From a bacterium HR37 (lineage in GTDB: Bacteria; Desulfobacterota_D; UBA1144; Nemesobacterales; CSP1-2), in contig BEIN01000003.1 of assembly GCA_002898375.1 (NCBI GenBank), forward strand, positions 62,001 through 126,000: a stretch of DNA of 64,000 nt, given 5' to 3'. Made by a program: the position numbers and the translations under genes. Below, one piece after another: positions 1 through 8,778 of this stretch (its first letter is position 1; each line of letters opens with the position of its first letter). The notes under the pieces were generated by a model that saw only the letters and a program-made list of their open reading frames with translations, did no database searches and was not told the origin of the DNA.

Positions 1-263
1 ATGGGTTTGCATGCCTCAACTATATCATCTAGAATCTTGTTTGTAACGTGTTCGTGAAATTCTCCAACGTTTCTGTAGGAAAAGATGTAGAGCTTAAGGG
101 ATTTTAGCTCTATACAGAGTTCATCGGGTACGTATTTAATTCTTATTACCGCAAAGTCAGGCTGTCCTGTTATGGGGCAAAGACAGGTAAACTCTGGACA
201 AGTTATCTCAATTTCGTACTCCCTGCCTTGATACCGATTTTTAAAGGTTTCTAGTTTGGCCAT
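1..263 (-). CDS. queF: NADPH-dependent 7-cyano-7-deazaguanine reductase (QueF), 3' part missing
   Basis: The reading frame starts with ATG at 263 and runs off the left edge after 87 codons with no stop. The visible N-terminal part reads [20 protein letters not shown], followed by a [17 protein letters not shown] block. This is the QueF signature containing the nucleophilic cysteine. A later [11 protein letters not shown] block matches the family's substrate and NADPH-site region. QueF reduces preQ0 to preQ1 in the cytoplasm during queuosine synthesis. The length fits the short unimodular (YkvM-type) form, but the C-terminus lies outside the window. No other queuosine gene is visible here. Confidence 0.93.
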   Translation of the reverse strand, partial: MAKLETFKNRYQGREYEIEITCPEFTCLCPITGQPDFAVIRIKYVPDELCIELKSLKLYIFSYRNVGEFHEHVTNKILDDIVEACKP

Positions 264-288
264 GGTTTAAGGCACTTCCTTTAAGGGT

Positions 289-468
289 TTAGGAATGAAC
301 CCATAGCTCTATTTCGTATCCGCCCTTTACCTTCTTTACTCTGCTATCGCTATAACCCTGTTTAACGTATTGAAGACCTCTTCTGGCTGCTTCCTTGAGT
401 TTCCTTGCCACCTTTTTTTTTAGTTCTTCTTTTGTTTTTGCCCTTACCGTTATCATCATAGCAGGCAT
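289..468 (-). CDS. small basic protein of unknown function (59 aa)
   Basis: Reverse-strand frame with ATG at 468, preceded at good spacing by an AAGGAGG ribosome binding site, and TAA at 289-291. The protein is lysine/arginine rich, with a predicted amphipathic helix (KTKEELKKKVARKLKEAARR) and a short C-terminal beta-like end (GGYEIELWVHS). No signal peptide, cysteines or recognisable domain. It lies 25 bp upstream of queF on the same strand and may be co-transcribed. The strong ribosome site and codon pattern make it a believable gene; its function is unknown. Internal Met4 or Met5 are alternative starts. Confidence 0.65.
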   Translation of the reverse strand: MPAMMITVRAKTKEELKKKVARKLKEAARRGLQYVKQGYSDSRVKKVKGGYEIELWVHS

Positions 469-546
469 GCACCCTTTCCTCCTTGCTTGGTTATATATAA
501 CTGGATAGTTTAAATTCTATCAAATACTTTTTCTCTAGAAAAGAAC

Positions 547-575
547 TTGACTCCGGAATAATTATTATAGATACT
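547..575 (+). promoter_or_regulatory. sigma-70-type promoter for tRNA-Gln
   Basis: TTGACT (547-552) and GATACT (570-575) are separated by 17 bp. The expected transcription start, near 582, is just before the mature tRNA 5' end at 587. Called by eye from the hexamers and spacing. Confidence 0.5.
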
Positions 576-586
576 AGAAATTAAAC

Positions 587-660
587 TGGGGGATCGTCTA
601 ATGGCAGGACGATGGGCTCTGGACCCATTAGTCTAGGTTCGAATCCTAGTCCCCCAGCCA
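587..660 (+). tRNA. tRNA-Gln (anticodon CTG)
   Basis: A full cloverleaf can be drawn. The acceptor stem is TGGGGGA (587-593) with TCCCCCA (650-656), followed by the discriminator G and an encoded CCA (658-660). The anticodon arm is ATGGG/CCCAT with loop CTCTGGA, giving anticodon CTG (reads CAG). The T arm is CTAGG/CCTAG around TTCGAAT. The overall sequence resembles bacterial tRNA-Gln. It converges on the Rieske gene, whose stop is 9 bp away. Confidence 0.97.
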
Positions 661-668
661 ACTTAAAA

Positions 669-1028
669 TCAGGTTTTAACCTTTTTAAGCCATCCTACAA
701 ATATTTCGTTACCTTCAACCTTGACCTCATAGGCTGCAACCGAGTGCCCGCCTGGGTGATCAGGAAGACCTGTTCTGACATCAAAGGTCCAACCGTGCCA
801 GGGACAGGCTACAATGTAGCCTGTAAGCTTTCCCTCTCCTAATGGTCCTCCCATATGTGGGCAAATGTAGTTTATTGCAAAAAACTCACCGTTTACGTTA
901 AAAAGAGCAATGGGTTTTTCAAAAGGCCCCATAACAAGCTTTCCGGTTCCAGGAGGGATTTCATCAACCGTTGCTACTTTAACAAATCGCACCTTTGACA
1001 TGCTTTCAAAGTATATAACGGAGTCCAT
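669..1028 (-). CDS. Rieske [2Fe-2S] ferredoxin-like protein
   Basis: A 119-aa soluble Rieske protein. The cluster ligands are in CPHMGGPLGEGKL and, after a 17-residue spacer, CPWHGWTFD, so both the CxH and CxxH boxes are intact. The size and the lack of a signal peptide or TM segment match small NirD/BphF-type electron carriers rather than cytochrome bc1 Rieske subunits. No partner oxygenase or reductase is adjacent, so its redox partner is unknown. ATG at 1028 has a distant AAAGGA. Met10 (ATG at 1001, protein starting MSKVRFVKV) fits the usual N-terminus of the family and is a plausible alternative. Confidence 0.85.
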   Translation of the reverse strand: MDSVIYFESMSKVRFVKVATVDEIPPGTGKLVMGPFEKPIALFNVNGEFFAINYICPHMGGPLGEGKLTGYIVACPWHGWTFDVRTGLPDHPGGHSVAAYEVKVEGNEIFVGWLKKVKT

Positions 1029-1060
1029 ATCTATTCAAATCCTTTGGACTTTGGTTCCTT

Positions 1061-1513
1061 TTAGAACAACCTTATCTGTAGAATGCCTGCTACTGCTCCC
1101 ACTATGAGTCCGTAAACCACGTGTCCTATGAGGTGGGCTATAGCAACCTCAAATCCTGCTTCACGGAACTTTTCCAGTGGGTGGTGCTCAGCAACGGAAA
1201 CAACTAGAAGAAAGCTAAACGCAACCCCGTGAAATAACCCAATCATAGCTCCTGTGCTTATAAAGGATATCAGGGATTGGGGAGAAAGCAGATTAATAAG
1301 CAGTATGTAAAAAAAACCTATTATAGAGCCAACACCAAAATGGACGATCAAACCTGGAACAAAGGCGTTTTCATAAGAGCGTGTAAAAATGCTACCAATT
1401 GCCCTTATCATATCTGCATTTGCTAGCCCTGAGCGTGTAATAATCCACATAAGTATGCTCATTCCAAGTGTTCCAAGTATTCCTGCAAAGACAGTTTTTA
1501 TAAACGGTTCCAT
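1061..1513 (-). CDS. four-TM inner membrane protein of unknown function
   Basis: A 150-aa hydrophobic protein with four likely membrane spans, around residues 5-25, 55-80, 88-108 and 125-147. Small residues are frequent in the helices, and the third loop carries SVAEHHPLEKFREAGF. No catalytic or transporter signature is recognised; it could belong to one of the small DUF membrane families. It lies 32 bp upstream of the Rieske gene on the same strand, so the two may form an operon. It is divergent from ilvD. Confidence 0.7.
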   Translation of the reverse strand: MEPFIKTVFAGILGTLGMSILMWIITRSGLANADMIRAIGSIFTRSYENAFVPGLIVHFGVGSIIGFFYILLINLLSPQSLISFISTGAMIGLFHGVAFSFLLVVSVAEHHPLEKFREAGFEVAIAHLIGHVVYGLIVGAVAGILQIRLF

Positions 1514-1587
1514 ACTCTTTTTACCCCCTTCCCTAATTTATATCATTATCTCTTAGATTAAATCAATGTCGTTTTGTTGCTAAAAAA

Positions 1588-1616
1588 TTGACATGGTTTT
1601 TTATCCGATGGATAAT
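1588..1616 (+). promoter_or_regulatory. promoter of ilvD
   Basis: Consensus TTGACA (1588-1593), a 17-bp spacer and GATAAT (1611-1616). The predicted start near 1623 leaves a leader of about 26 nt that carries the AGGAGGAG ribosome site. No attenuator or riboswitch fits in so short a leader. Confidence 0.6.
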
Positions 1617-1648
1617 AAAATAACCAAAATATAGGAGGAGAGTATACT

Positions 1649-3361
1649 TTGAAAAAGAGGGCATCCACAGATTTTAAAGTTAACCTGAGAAGGTACTCTT
1701 CCATATATGTAGAAGGGCCTGAGAGGGCTCCAAGCCGTGCCATGCTTCGTGCAGTTGGGTTTAGCGAAGAGGATTTTTCAAAACCCGTAGTTGGAATTGC
1801 TTCTACCTGGAGTATGGTTACGCCGTGTAACATGCATATAGATAAGCTTGCAAACCAAGCGGCTCTTGGTGTAAGTGAGTCTGGTGGTAAACCGGTGGTT
1901 TTTAATACCATTACCGTCTCGGATGGTATATCCATGGGAACCCCCGGTATGCGTTACTCTCTTGTGTCAAGGGAGGTTATTGCTGACTCTATTGAAACAG
2001 TGGTGGGAGCAGAGGGCTTTGATGGGGTTATAGCTATTGGGGGATGTGACAAAAACATGCCTGGTTGTCTTATAGCTATGGCACGCCTTAATCGTCCATC
2101 TGTTTTTGTTTACGGGGGTACTATAATGCCTGGTCTTTACTGTGGGCAGCCGGTGGATATAGTTTCCGTTTTTGAGGCTGTGGGTGCTTATGCAAGTGGA
2201 AAACTTACAGATGAGGAACTCAAGTCTATAGAATCCTGTGCAATACCCGGTCCTGGTTCGTGTGGTGGTATGTACACTGCAAACACAATGGCCTCTGCAA
2301 TTGAGGCTCTTGGTATGAGCCTTCCAAATAGCTCAGCTCAGGCAGCTATATCACAGGATAAAAATATGGACTGCTTTAATGCTGGTGTTGCAGTTATGAA
2401 CCTTATTAAAAATGGTATTTGCCCACGGGATATAATGACAAAAAAGGCATTTGAAAACGCAATAACCGTTGTGGTTGCTTTGGGTGGTTCTACAAATGCC
2501 GTTTTGCATCTTATTGCTATGGCTCATGCAGCTGGTGTAAGGCTTTCCCTCGACGACTTTACAAGGATTGGAAAAAGGGTTCCGGTACTTGCTGACCTAA
2601 AGCCGAGTGGAAGGTACTTTATGTCCCAGTTCTGTGAAATTGGTGGGCTCACACCTTTAATGAAGATGCTACTTGATAAAGGGCTTCTGCACGGTGATTG
2701 CATAACAGTTACCGGTAAAACTCTAGAGGAAAACCTAAGAGATGTTAAACCCTATCCCCCAGGACAGCAGATTGTGGCTCCGTTTGACAATCCTATAAAA
2801 AGGGACAGCCATATTGTGATACTCTATGGTAACCTGGCTCCTGAGGGAGCTGTTGCAAAGATAACAGGTAAGGAGGGTTTAAGGTTTAGGGGTAGAGCAA
2901 TAGTATTTGATTCTGAAGAGGCATGCTTAAAGGCCATTTTGAGCGGAAGGGTAAAGAAAGGCCACGTTATTGTGGTTCGCTATGAGGGTCCAAAGGGTGG
3001 ACCGGGAATGAGGGAGATGTTGGGGCCAACCTCTGCTGTTATGGGCAGGGGATTGGGTAAAGATGTTGCACTTATTACAGATGGCAGGTTCTCTGGAGGC
3101 ACACATGGTTTCGTTGTGGGGCATATTACTCCGGAGGCTTATGAAGGTGGTGTGATAGCTGTTGTAAAAAACGGAGATCCCATAGTAATTGATGCACAGA
3201 AAAGGGAGATCAACCTAGATATACCTTCAAGGGAAATCAAGGAGAGATTGGCTAATTGGAAGAGGCCAAAACCAAAGGTAAGGAACGGTGTTCTTGCAAA
3301 GTATGCAAAGCTTGTTACCTCAGCTTCGGAGGGAGCGGTAACCGATAAGAATCTGTTTTAA
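1649..3361 (+). CDS. ilvD: dihydroxy-acid dehydratase
   Basis: 570 aa, normal family length. It dehydrates 2,3-dihydroxy-isovalerate and 2,3-dihydroxy-3-methylvalerate in valine, leucine and isoleucine synthesis. The Fe-S cluster motifs [10 protein letters not shown] and [14 protein letters not shown] are present, as are the C-terminal GRFSGGTHG block and a [10 protein letters not shown] block. The start is a TTG at 1649, supported by AGGAGGAG eight bases upstream. It is monocistronic or followed by coaBC, which has its own TATAAT-like element at 3377-3382. Confidence 0.97.
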   Translation: MKKRASTDFKVNLRRYSSIYVEGPERAPSRAMLRAVGFSEEDFSKPVVGIASTWSMVTPCNMHIDKLANQAALGVSESGGKPVVFNTITVSDGISMGTPGMRYSLVSREVIADSIETVVGAEGFDGVIAIGGCDKNMPGCLIAMARLNRPSVFVYGGTIMPGLYCGQPVDIVSVFEAVGAYASGKLTDEELKSIESCAIPGPGSCGGMYTANTMASAIEALGMSLPNSSAQAAISQDKNMDCFNAGVAVMNLIKNGICPRDIMTKKAFENAITVVVALGGSTNAVLHLIAMAHAAGVRLSLDDFTRIGKRVPVLADLKPSGRYFMSQFCEIGGLTPLMKMLLDKGLLHGDCITVTGKTLEENLRDVKPYPPGQQIVAPFDNPIKRDSHIVILYGNLAPEGAVAKITGKEGLRFRGRAIVFDSEEACLKAILSGRVKKGHVIVVRYEGPKGGPGMREMLGPTSAVMGRGLGKDVALITDGRFSGGTHGFVVGHITPEAYEGGVIAVVKNGDPIVIDAQKREINLDIPSREIKERLANWKRPKPKVRNGVLAKYAKLVTSASEGAVTDKNLF

Positions 3362-3408
3362 GTTTTTACTTTGGCTTATAATTACCTCTTAGAGGGAACT
3401 TCTGTATC

Positions 3409-4626
3409 ATGTCCAGGATTGCAGGTAAAAAGATAGTTGTAGGCATTACAGGTGGAATTGCAGCTTATAAGACATGTGAGCTTGTAAGAAGGCTTGTAAA
3501 AGAGCAGGCCTGTGTGCAGGTGGTTATGACAAAAAACGCTACAAGGTTTGTATCTCCTTTTACCTTTCAGACTCTTTCCGGAAACCGTGTTGCTGTTGAG
3601 GCTTTTGATCCGTCCTGGGAGTCGGAGATCGGGCATATAAGCCTTGCTGATAGTGCAGACCTTGTTGTGATTGCTCCTGCTACGGCTAACTTTATCGGAA
3701 AGGCCTCTGCGGGTATGGCAGATAACCTTCTTTTAACGCTTTTACTTGCAACTAGAGCTCCTGTTATGTTGTTTCCAGCTATGAACGTAAATATGTACAA
3801 CAACCCGGTGGTTCAGGAAAACCTTGAGAAACTCAAGAAACGGGGTTTTATAGTGATAGAGCCATCTGAGGGAGAACTTGCCTGTGGGTGGGAAGGGAAG
3901 GGACGATTACCGGAAGTGGGAGATATAGTTGAGGAGATAGAAAGGGTATTTTCTCCAAAGGATCTTACAGGGGAGAGGGTGCTTGTTACTGCAGGTCCAA
4001 CAAGGGAATTTATAGATTCTGTACGTTTTATATCGAATCCTTCAACCGGAAAGATGGGATACGCTATTGCACGTGTCGGTTGGTTAAGAGGGGCTGAGGT
4101 GGTTCTTATCTCGGGAAAAACATACCTTACCCCTCCCAGGGGTGTTAGGTTTGTTGAGGCTGTGAGTGTATCTGATATGTATGAGGCTGTAATGGATAAT
4201 CTTGAGTGGGCAACGATCGTTATAAAAGCGGCGGCTGTTGGTGATTACACACCTGTAAACACATTTGAGGGTAAGATAAGTAAACGCGCAAAGAAGCTTG
4301 TCCTGGAGTTGGTCAGAACCACAGATATACTTCTTGAAGTCGGGAGAAGAAAAGACAACAAGATAGTTGTTGGTTTTGCGGCTGAGACGGAAAATGTAAT
4401 AGAAAATGCTCTTACCAAACTCAGGGTAAAGAACTTAGACCTGATTGTGGCAAATGATGTATCAAAGTCGGGAGCAGGTTTTGAGAAAGATACAAACATA
4501 GTGTATTTTGTAGACAGATGGGGAAAGGTTGAGGAACTTCCCCTTTTAACAAAGTCTGAGATAGCGGAGCGTATATTTGATAAGGTAATAGAGATTAAGC
4601 AGCACTTTGTTTCTTTAAATCAATAA
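3409..4626 (+). CDS. coaBC: bifunctional phosphopantothenoylcysteine decarboxylase / phosphopantothenate-cysteine ligase
   Basis: 405 aa, full length for CoaBC, which carries out two steps of coenzyme A synthesis. The N-terminal flavoprotein half shows GITGGIAAYK, the active-site histidine in GHISLADSADLVVIAPATAN, PAMNVNM and the GELACGWEGKGRLPE substrate-recognition clamp. The C-terminal ligase half starts near residue 190 with VTAGPTREFIDSVRFISNPSTGKMG and ends with the AAVGDY and VGFAAET blocks. ATG at 3409 follows an AGAGGG ribosome site. Its 3' end overlaps the convergent response-regulator gene by 32 bp. Confidence 0.96.
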   Translation: MSRIAGKKIVVGITGGIAAYKTCELVRRLVKEQACVQVVMTKNATRFVSPFTFQTLSGNRVAVEAFDPSWESEIGHISLADSADLVVIAPATANFIGKASAGMADNLLLTLLLATRAPVMLFPAMNVNMYNNPVVQENLEKLKKRGFIVIEPSEGELACGWEGKGRLPEVGDIVEEIERVFSPKDLTGERVLVTAGPTREFIDSVRFISNPSTGKMGYAIARVGWLRGAEVVLISGKTYLTPPRGVRFVEAVSVSDMYEAVMDNLEWATIVIKAAAVGDYTPVNTFEGKISKRAKKLVLELVRTTDILLEVGRRKDNKIVVGFAAETENVIENALTKLRVKNLDLIVANDVSKSGAGFEKDTNIVYFVDRWGKVEELPLLTKSEIAERIFDKVIEIKQHFVSLNQ

Positions 4627-4978
4627 GATGCTTTATCTTTGTTACCATCTCTTCTGGTGATGAGCCTTTTATTACGTATCCCAGTGCTCCTAGCTCCAGA
4701 CACTCTTTGATCCTGTTTATCTCAGAAACCCCAGATAGCATGAGTACCGGTATGTTTTTTAGCTCTTTGTCTTTTTTTAGTATCTTTAAAAGCTCAATGC
4801 CGTTTAGTTTGGGCATTATTATATCGAGAACTATCACATCGGGTTTAAAAAAAACCACCTTGGCAAGTGCATCAGCCCCATCTATAGCTGTTTCAACATT
4901 GTAGTTTTTCAAACGCAGGTATTTATAGTAAAGCTCTCTTACGTTATCTTCATCTTCAACAAGTAGAACCTTTAGCAT
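4595..4978 (-). CDS. single-domain response regulator (CheY-like receiver)
   Basis: A 127-aa receiver domain with no output domain. The acidic pocket is E8/D9, the phospho-acceptor D52 is in VIVLDIIMPK, S82 stands at the usual Ser/Thr switch position, and K104 is the conserved lysine. It probably acts by binding a partner or in a phosphorelay; no kinase is next to it. It is divergent from the CoA-transferase-like pair and shares that promoter region, which contains a 10-bp inverted repeat. Confidence 0.9.
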   Translation of the reverse strand: MLKVLLVEDEDNVRELYYKYLRLKNYNVETAIDGADALAKVVFFKPDVIVLDIIMPKLNGIELLKILKKDKELKNIPVLMLSGVSEINRIKECLELGALGYVIKGSSPEEMVTKIKHLIDLKKQSAA

Positions 4979-5019
4979 ATTTTCCTCCAGCTAAGCTAAA
5001 TTTTAGTTCTTTTTTTTGT

Positions 5020-5053
5020 AAAGTCCATACTTAATTGGGTACTTATGGACTTT
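5020..5053. promoter_or_regulatory. inverted repeat, candidate operator in divergent promoter region
   Basis: AAAGTCCATA (5020-5029) and TATGGACTTT (5044-5053) form a perfect 10-bp inverted repeat with a 14-bp centre. It lies between the divergent response-regulator gene and the CoA-transferase-like pair. The right arm overlaps a possible -35 (TGGACT, 5046-5051) that is 17 bp before TATGAT (5069-5074), so a bound dimer would block that promoter. It could instead be an RNA hairpin, but it has no T tail. Confidence 0.45.
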
Positions 5054-5109
5054 CACAGGGTGTGTTATTATGATAACCTTTAAGGTATAAAGAAACAGGG
5101 GTTTTGGAA

Positions 5110-5898
5110 ATGGGTAAGGTTAAAACACTTAAGGAAGCAGCTTCTTTGGTATCTGATGGGGATAGGCTTGCTATAGGAGGTCTTCTCCTGCAGCGTATAC
5201 CAGCGGCTTTTATAAGGGAGCTGGCTCGTCAGGGAAAAAAGGGGCTTAAGGTTATGAAAACTGCTGCAAACTACGATTTTGACCTGCTCTCATTTGCAGG
5301 CTGTGTTGATGAGATTGCAGCGGGATTTGTAAGTTTTGAAGCTGAGTTTGGCCTTGCACCAAATTTCCGCAAGGCTGTGGAGGATGGAAGGGTTCGGTTT
5401 GAAGAAAACTCTTGTTACACAGTAATTGCTAGTCTTAGAGCTGCGGCGTTTGGAATACCTTTTATGCCTATTGCGAGCCTGGGAAACAGCTATCTGGTTA
5501 ACAAATTTAAGGAGATTGAGAATCCATACGGAGAGGGAAAGGTTCTTGCTGTTCCTGCTATTTATCCCGATTGGGCTGTGCTTCATGTTCATAAGGCTGA
5601 TGAGGAAGGTAACGCAGTCATCTATGGCCCTGTATATGAGGATCTAATCATGTCAAGGGCTGCAAGGAACATAGTGCTGACAACAGAGAAGGTGGTTTCT
5701 AAGGAGGATATAAAACGTGAGTTGGACCTGGCTGTTATTCCAGGATTTAAGGTTAGAGCTGTTGTTGAGGTGCCGGGTGGAGCATCCCCTGGGGCATGTT
5801 ACCCGTACTATGATTACTCTTCTGAACACCTAAAAAGATACCTTTCTATAAGGGATCATGAGGGACTAAAGAGGTATCTGGATGATGTTAACCCATAA
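5110..5898 (+). CDS. CoA-transferase family I subunit A (IpdA/GctA-like)
   Basis: 262 aa. The SDGDRLAIGG start, the IPAAFIREL helix and the GNAVIYGPVYEDLIMSRAA segment identify the alpha subunit of family I CoA-transferases (glutaconate or 3-oxoacid CoA-transferase, or the IpdA hydrolase subunit). ATG at 5110 is eight bases after GGGG; a TTG two codons upstream is the alternative but leaves too little ribosome spacing. Subunit B follows after 17 bp, so the two form one heteromeric enzyme. The missing catalytic glutamate in subunit B argues for an IpdAB-type ring-opening or thioester hydrolase rather than a transferase. The substrate is unknown. Confidence 0.8.
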   Translation: MGKVKTLKEAASLVSDGDRLAIGGLLLQRIPAAFIRELARQGKKGLKVMKTAANYDFDLLSFAGCVDEIAAGFVSFEAEFGLAPNFRKAVEDGRVRFEENSCYTVIASLRAAAFGIPFMPIASLGNSYLVNKFKEIENPYGEGKVLAVPAIYPDWAVLHVHKADEEGNAVIYGPVYEDLIMSRAARNIVLTTEKVVSKEDIKRELDLAVIPGFKVRAVVEVPGGASPGACYPYYDYSSEHLKRYLSIRDHEGLKRYLDDVNP

Positions 5899-5915
5899 GA
5901 TTTTTTGGTGGGTAA

Positions 5916-6647
5916 ATGGATAGAGAGAAGAAGCTCCTGATTGCCAATACAATGATTGTAACCATGGCCCGGCTTCTTAAAGATGCTCAGAACGTCTTTA
6001 TGGGGGTTGCCTCAAATCTTCCCTTTTTTGCTATCTGGCTTGCAAAGAAACTCTATAATCCAGGCCTCATCTGGCTTAATATTCCCGGGAGGGTTAATCC
6101 TGAGCCCTCTTTTCCTCCACTTTCAACCGTTCATTATGAGATTGCCAGAGAAGGAAGTGCTTCGTTAACACTTGCAGAGATATTTGATATGTCTGCAAGG
6201 GGTGAGCTGGACGTTGCGTTTCTCTCAGGTGTGCAGATAGACAAATACGGAAACTTTAACCTGAGTTTCCTACCTGATGAGGTTAAGGGAAGGGTAAAAA
6301 TCCAGTTTACAGGAGGAGCGGGTAGTGCCCTTATTTATCCAAACTCAAGACGTGTAATCCTATGGAGAACAAAACATGATAAACGTACACTTGTTGAAAG
6401 GTGCCCGGTTGTTACTGCAGGTGGAAATCTCTATAGGGTTGTAACCTCACTGGCTGTCTTTAAAAGAGAGGGTAAAGAAAGACTTGTTTTAGAAAGCATT
6501 CATCCGTACTCAAGTTATAAGGAGGTTGCTGAAAACACTGCATTTCCTATACATCCTGCTCCCTTTACCCCTCCCCCAACTCCGGAAGAGATTGCCCTGC
6601 TTCAGGAGTTTGATCCTGAAGGGGTAAGAGTAGTTGAGTTTGATTAA
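5916..6647 (+). CDS. CoA-transferase family I subunit B (IpdB-like, lacks the usual catalytic Glu)
   Basis: 243 aa, the beta partner of the preceding subunit. The later FTGGAGSALIYPNSRRVIL segment and the VVTAGGNLYRVVTSLAVF strand match GctB/IpdB proteins. In true transferases the catalytic glutamate follows the strand equivalent to GLIWLNIPGRVN (around residues 50-60). Here that strand contains no glutamate. Mycobacterial IpdB, part of a CoA-ester hydrolase, is also reported to lack it. The position assignment is by eye. Confidence 0.78.
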   Translation: MDREKKLLIANTMIVTMARLLKDAQNVFMGVASNLPFFAIWLAKKLYNPGLIWLNIPGRVNPEPSFPPLSTVHYEIAREGSASLTLAEIFDMSARGELDVAFLSGVQIDKYGNFNLSFLPDEVKGRVKIQFTGGAGSALIYPNSRRVILWRTKHDKRTLVERCPVVTAGGNLYRVVTSLAVFKREGKERLVLESIHPYSSYKEVAENTAFPIHPAPFTPPPTPEEIALLQEFDPEGVRVVEFD

Positions 6648-6659
6648 ACTTAACTGTGG

Positions 6660-7136
6660 CTATTTCTCCTTACCATACTCTAGCGAAGCAGAGTAGTGTG
6701 GGCCGAAAGCGTATTCTTTGAGCAAATCAACCTGATATCTGAGTTCTTTTATAAGCCTTTGCTGAAGATCCCACCAGGAAAGCATACCGTGGTACTTTCC
6801 TATATCATCAAGGATTACCAGATGCGATATGTGGTGCCTGTCCATAAGTTCCAAACACTCAAAAAAGGAAGTATTAAGGTGTACCGTTATTATATTGGTG
6901 CTCATTATTTCAGAGACCCTCACCTCCGAGGGGTGCCTGTTCATTGCCACAACCTTGTTGGCAAGATCGCTCTGCCCCATAACACCAACAAGGCCTCCGT
7001 TTTTTGTAACACCAATCGTTCTAACCTTAAAACTTTGGAGTTTCCTTGCTGCTACATCTGTTGTGTCGCTTGCCTCTACCGAGTATATCTTATCTCTTTT
7101 CCCTATTAAATCTCTAACCTTTAGATTCTCTAACAT
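6660..7136 (-). CDS. CBS-domain pair protein
   Basis: 158 aa containing two CBS motifs: about residues 1-60 (KVRDLIG... GVMGQSDLAN) and 70-130 (VSEIMSTNIITVHLNTSFFECLELMDRHHISHLVIL... GMLSWWDL). Such domain pairs normally bind adenosine nucleotides and regulate a partner. No catalytic domain is attached and no partner is adjacent. I chose ATG at 7136 because AAGGAGGG lies at ideal spacing; the frame is open 12 codons further upstream, where no ribosome site is seen. Confidence 0.85.
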   Translation of the reverse strand: MLENLKVRDLIGKRDKIYSVEASDTTDVAARKLQSFKVRTIGVTKNGGLVGVMGQSDLANKVVAMNRHPSEVRVSEIMSTNIITVHLNTSFFECLELMDRHHISHLVILDDIGKYHGMLSWWDLQQRLIKELRYQVDLLKEYAFGPHYSASLEYGKEK

Positions 7137-7379
7137 ACCTTCCCTCCTTACAAAGGGTTTTATCTCCATCATAGCATAAGTTGGGTAAATAAAGAACCCC
7201 TTATTTTAGGTTGTGCTGTAAAACTTCTATACATAGTGGTTATTTTCTAACCAGTTTTTCTGTGGACTTTGTAAAAAAAATAAGTAAAATAAAGCACTTA
7301 GATTTGGTATGTATTTTGCTAAAAACTTTCAAGATAAAGAAATTACCAATCAGTAAAATTTACAAAAAAGGAGAAGGCT

Positions 7380-8228
7380 ATGGCAGAGTATGCACATCCT
7401 GAGGTTTTAGTTAGTACACAGTGGGTCGCTGAGCATTTAAACGACCCAGATGTCAGGATAGTCGAATCAGATGAAGATGTTCTTCTCTATGATATAGGTC
7501 ATATTCCAGGGGCGGTAAAGATAGATTGGCAAACTGAGCTTCAACATCCCGTTATAAGGGATTATATAAGCAAGGAAGACTTTGAAAAGCTAATGTCGGA
7601 GAAGGGGATTTCAAACGATACGGCGGTGGTTTTCTACGGTGATAAGAGCAACTGGTGGGCCTGTTATGCGTTCTGGGCGTTTAAGTTGTTTGGACATAAA
7701 AAGTGCCTAATTATGAATGGGGGAAGGCAGAAGTGGATAGAAGAGGGGCGGCCTTTAACCAAGGAGGTCCCCAAGTATCCAAAGACCACATATAAGGTAA
7801 CAGAGTTTAACGAAAAACTTATAAGGGCCTTTAGAGACGATGTTATGAAGCACATAGAAGCGAAAAAACCGCTAATTGATGTCCGCTCTCCGAAGGAGTA
7901 TACAGGAGAGTTACTCCATATGGAAAACTATCCGCAAGAGGGAGCTTTGAGAGGAGGACACATACCGGGAGCAAAGAATGTTCCCTGGGGGCGTGCGGCA
8001 AATGAGGATGGCACATTTAAATCGGCTGATGAGCTAAAGGCTATATATGAGGGGGAGATAGGTCTTAAACCAGATGATGATATAATTGCCTACTGTAGAA
8101 TTGGAGAAAGGTCATCACATACCTGGTTTGTTCTGACCTATTTACTGGGTTTTAAAAACGTAAGAAACTATGATGGCTCATGGACAGAATGGGGTAACCT
8201 TGTAAGGGCTCCTATTGAGAAGCCTTAG
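7380..8228 (+). CDS. two-domain rhodanese (thiosulfate sulfurtransferase)
   Basis: 282 aa with two rhodanese modules. The N-terminal one (about 8-130) is non-catalytic. The C-terminal one (about 150-280) carries the active-site loop [14 protein letters not shown] with the persulfide cysteine at 239. CRIGERS closely matches the CysA/SseA-type thiosulfate sulfurtransferases. No signal peptide, so it is cytoplasmic. The ribosome site AAGGAGAAGG precedes the ATG. A strong hairpin terminator follows 24 bp after the stop. IscU downstream suggests a role in sulfur trafficking. Confidence 0.92.
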   Translation: MAEYAHPEVLVSTQWVAEHLNDPDVRIVESDEDVLLYDIGHIPGAVKIDWQTELQHPVIRDYISKEDFEKLMSEKGISNDTAVVFYGDKSNWWACYAFWAFKLFGHKKCLIMNGGRQKWIEEGRPLTKEVPKYPKTTYKVTEFNEKLIRAFRDDVMKHIEAKKPLIDVRSPKEYTGELLHMENYPQEGALRGGHIPGAKNVPWGRAANEDGTFKSADELKAIYEGEIGLKPDDDIIAYCRIGERSSHTWFVLTYLLGFKNVRNYDGSWTEWGNLVRAPIEKP

Positions 8229-8252
8229 TTTAAGCAAATGACAAAATCGGGC

Positions 8253-8287
8253 AAAGTATGCACCCTAGCAAACAGGGTGCATACTTT
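8253..8287 (+). terminator. intrinsic terminator after rhodanese gene
   Basis: Perfect 14-bp stem AAAGTATGCACCCT (8253-8266) / AGGGTGCATACTTT (8274-8287) with a 7-nt loop, ending in a short T run. It separates the rhodanese gene from the iscU promoter. Confidence 0.8.
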
Positions 8288-8293
8288 TATAAG

Positions 8294-8322
8294 TTGATAA
8301 CCTTTATTAGATATAGTATAGT
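8294..8322 (+). promoter_or_regulatory. promoter of iscU, predicted leaderless
   Basis: TTGATA (8294-8299), 17-bp spacer, TATAGT (8317-8322). The predicted transcription start (about 8329-8332) coincides with the ATG at 8332, leaving 0-3 nt of leader. Confidence 0.6.
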
Positions 8323-8331
8323 TTAAGGTTA

Positions 8332-8739
8332 ATGCAGATGGATAGAGAAGAGTTAATGGCGTTTATACTTGACCATTACGAGAGCCCAAGGAACTATGGC
8401 TCCATAGAAGATGCTCATGTTGTTCAAAAGGGTGGAAACCCTGGTTGTGGGGATATTGTTACGGTTTACTTAAAGGTAGGTGAACAGGGGAAAATAGAGG
8501 ATATTTCTTTTGAAGGAGAAGGGTGTATAGTTAGCCAGGCAGCAACCTCTATAGTTACCGATATAGTTAAGGATAAAACCGTAGAAGAGGTAGAGTCTAT
8601 GAGCCCAGATGTTATATCGGATGTAATAGGTAAGGAACTGGCTATGGCCCGTCCTTCATGTGCTACCCTTGGTCTTACAACGGTAAAGCTTGCAATTAAA
8701 GACTGGCGTAGAAAAAGAATGCTGTCGGAAATTGAGTAA
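8332..8739 (+). CDS. IscU/NifU-type Fe-S cluster scaffold protein
   Basis: 135 aa. The three cluster-binding cysteines are present: C39 in GNPGCGD (with the following Asp that aids cluster release), C65 in EGEGCIVSQAATS and C110 in ARPSCATLGL. The family receives sulfur from cysteine desulfurase, assembles [2Fe-2S]/[4Fe-4S] clusters and passes them on. The likely desulfurase is encoded at 15.8-17.0 kb, not adjacent. SufU and IscU are hard to separate by eye, so I give no symbol. The start codon sits right at the predicted transcription start. Confidence 0.92.
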   Translation: MQMDREELMAFILDHYESPRNYGSIEDAHVVQKGGNPGCGDIVTVYLKVGEQGKIEDISFEGEGCIVSQAATSIVTDIVKDKTVEEVESMSPDVISDVIGKELAMARPSCATLGLTTVKLAIKDWRRKRMLSEIE

Positions 8740-8778
8740 GAAAAAGGCTTATTACCTGGTGGTAAGTAGGTTAACTTA

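Noticed and set aside
2927-3124. Open frames opposite ilvD and many other antisense frames of 60-120 codons
   Set aside because: They lie fully inside well-identified genes, lack ribosome sites and have composition expected from the complementary strand.
7361-7379. AT-rich GTAAAATTTACA before the rhodanese gene, similar to half of the twin palindrome near acs
   Set aside because: It lacks the GG/CC ends, occurs once and has no sigma-54 promoter; it looks like a normal AT-rich leader.
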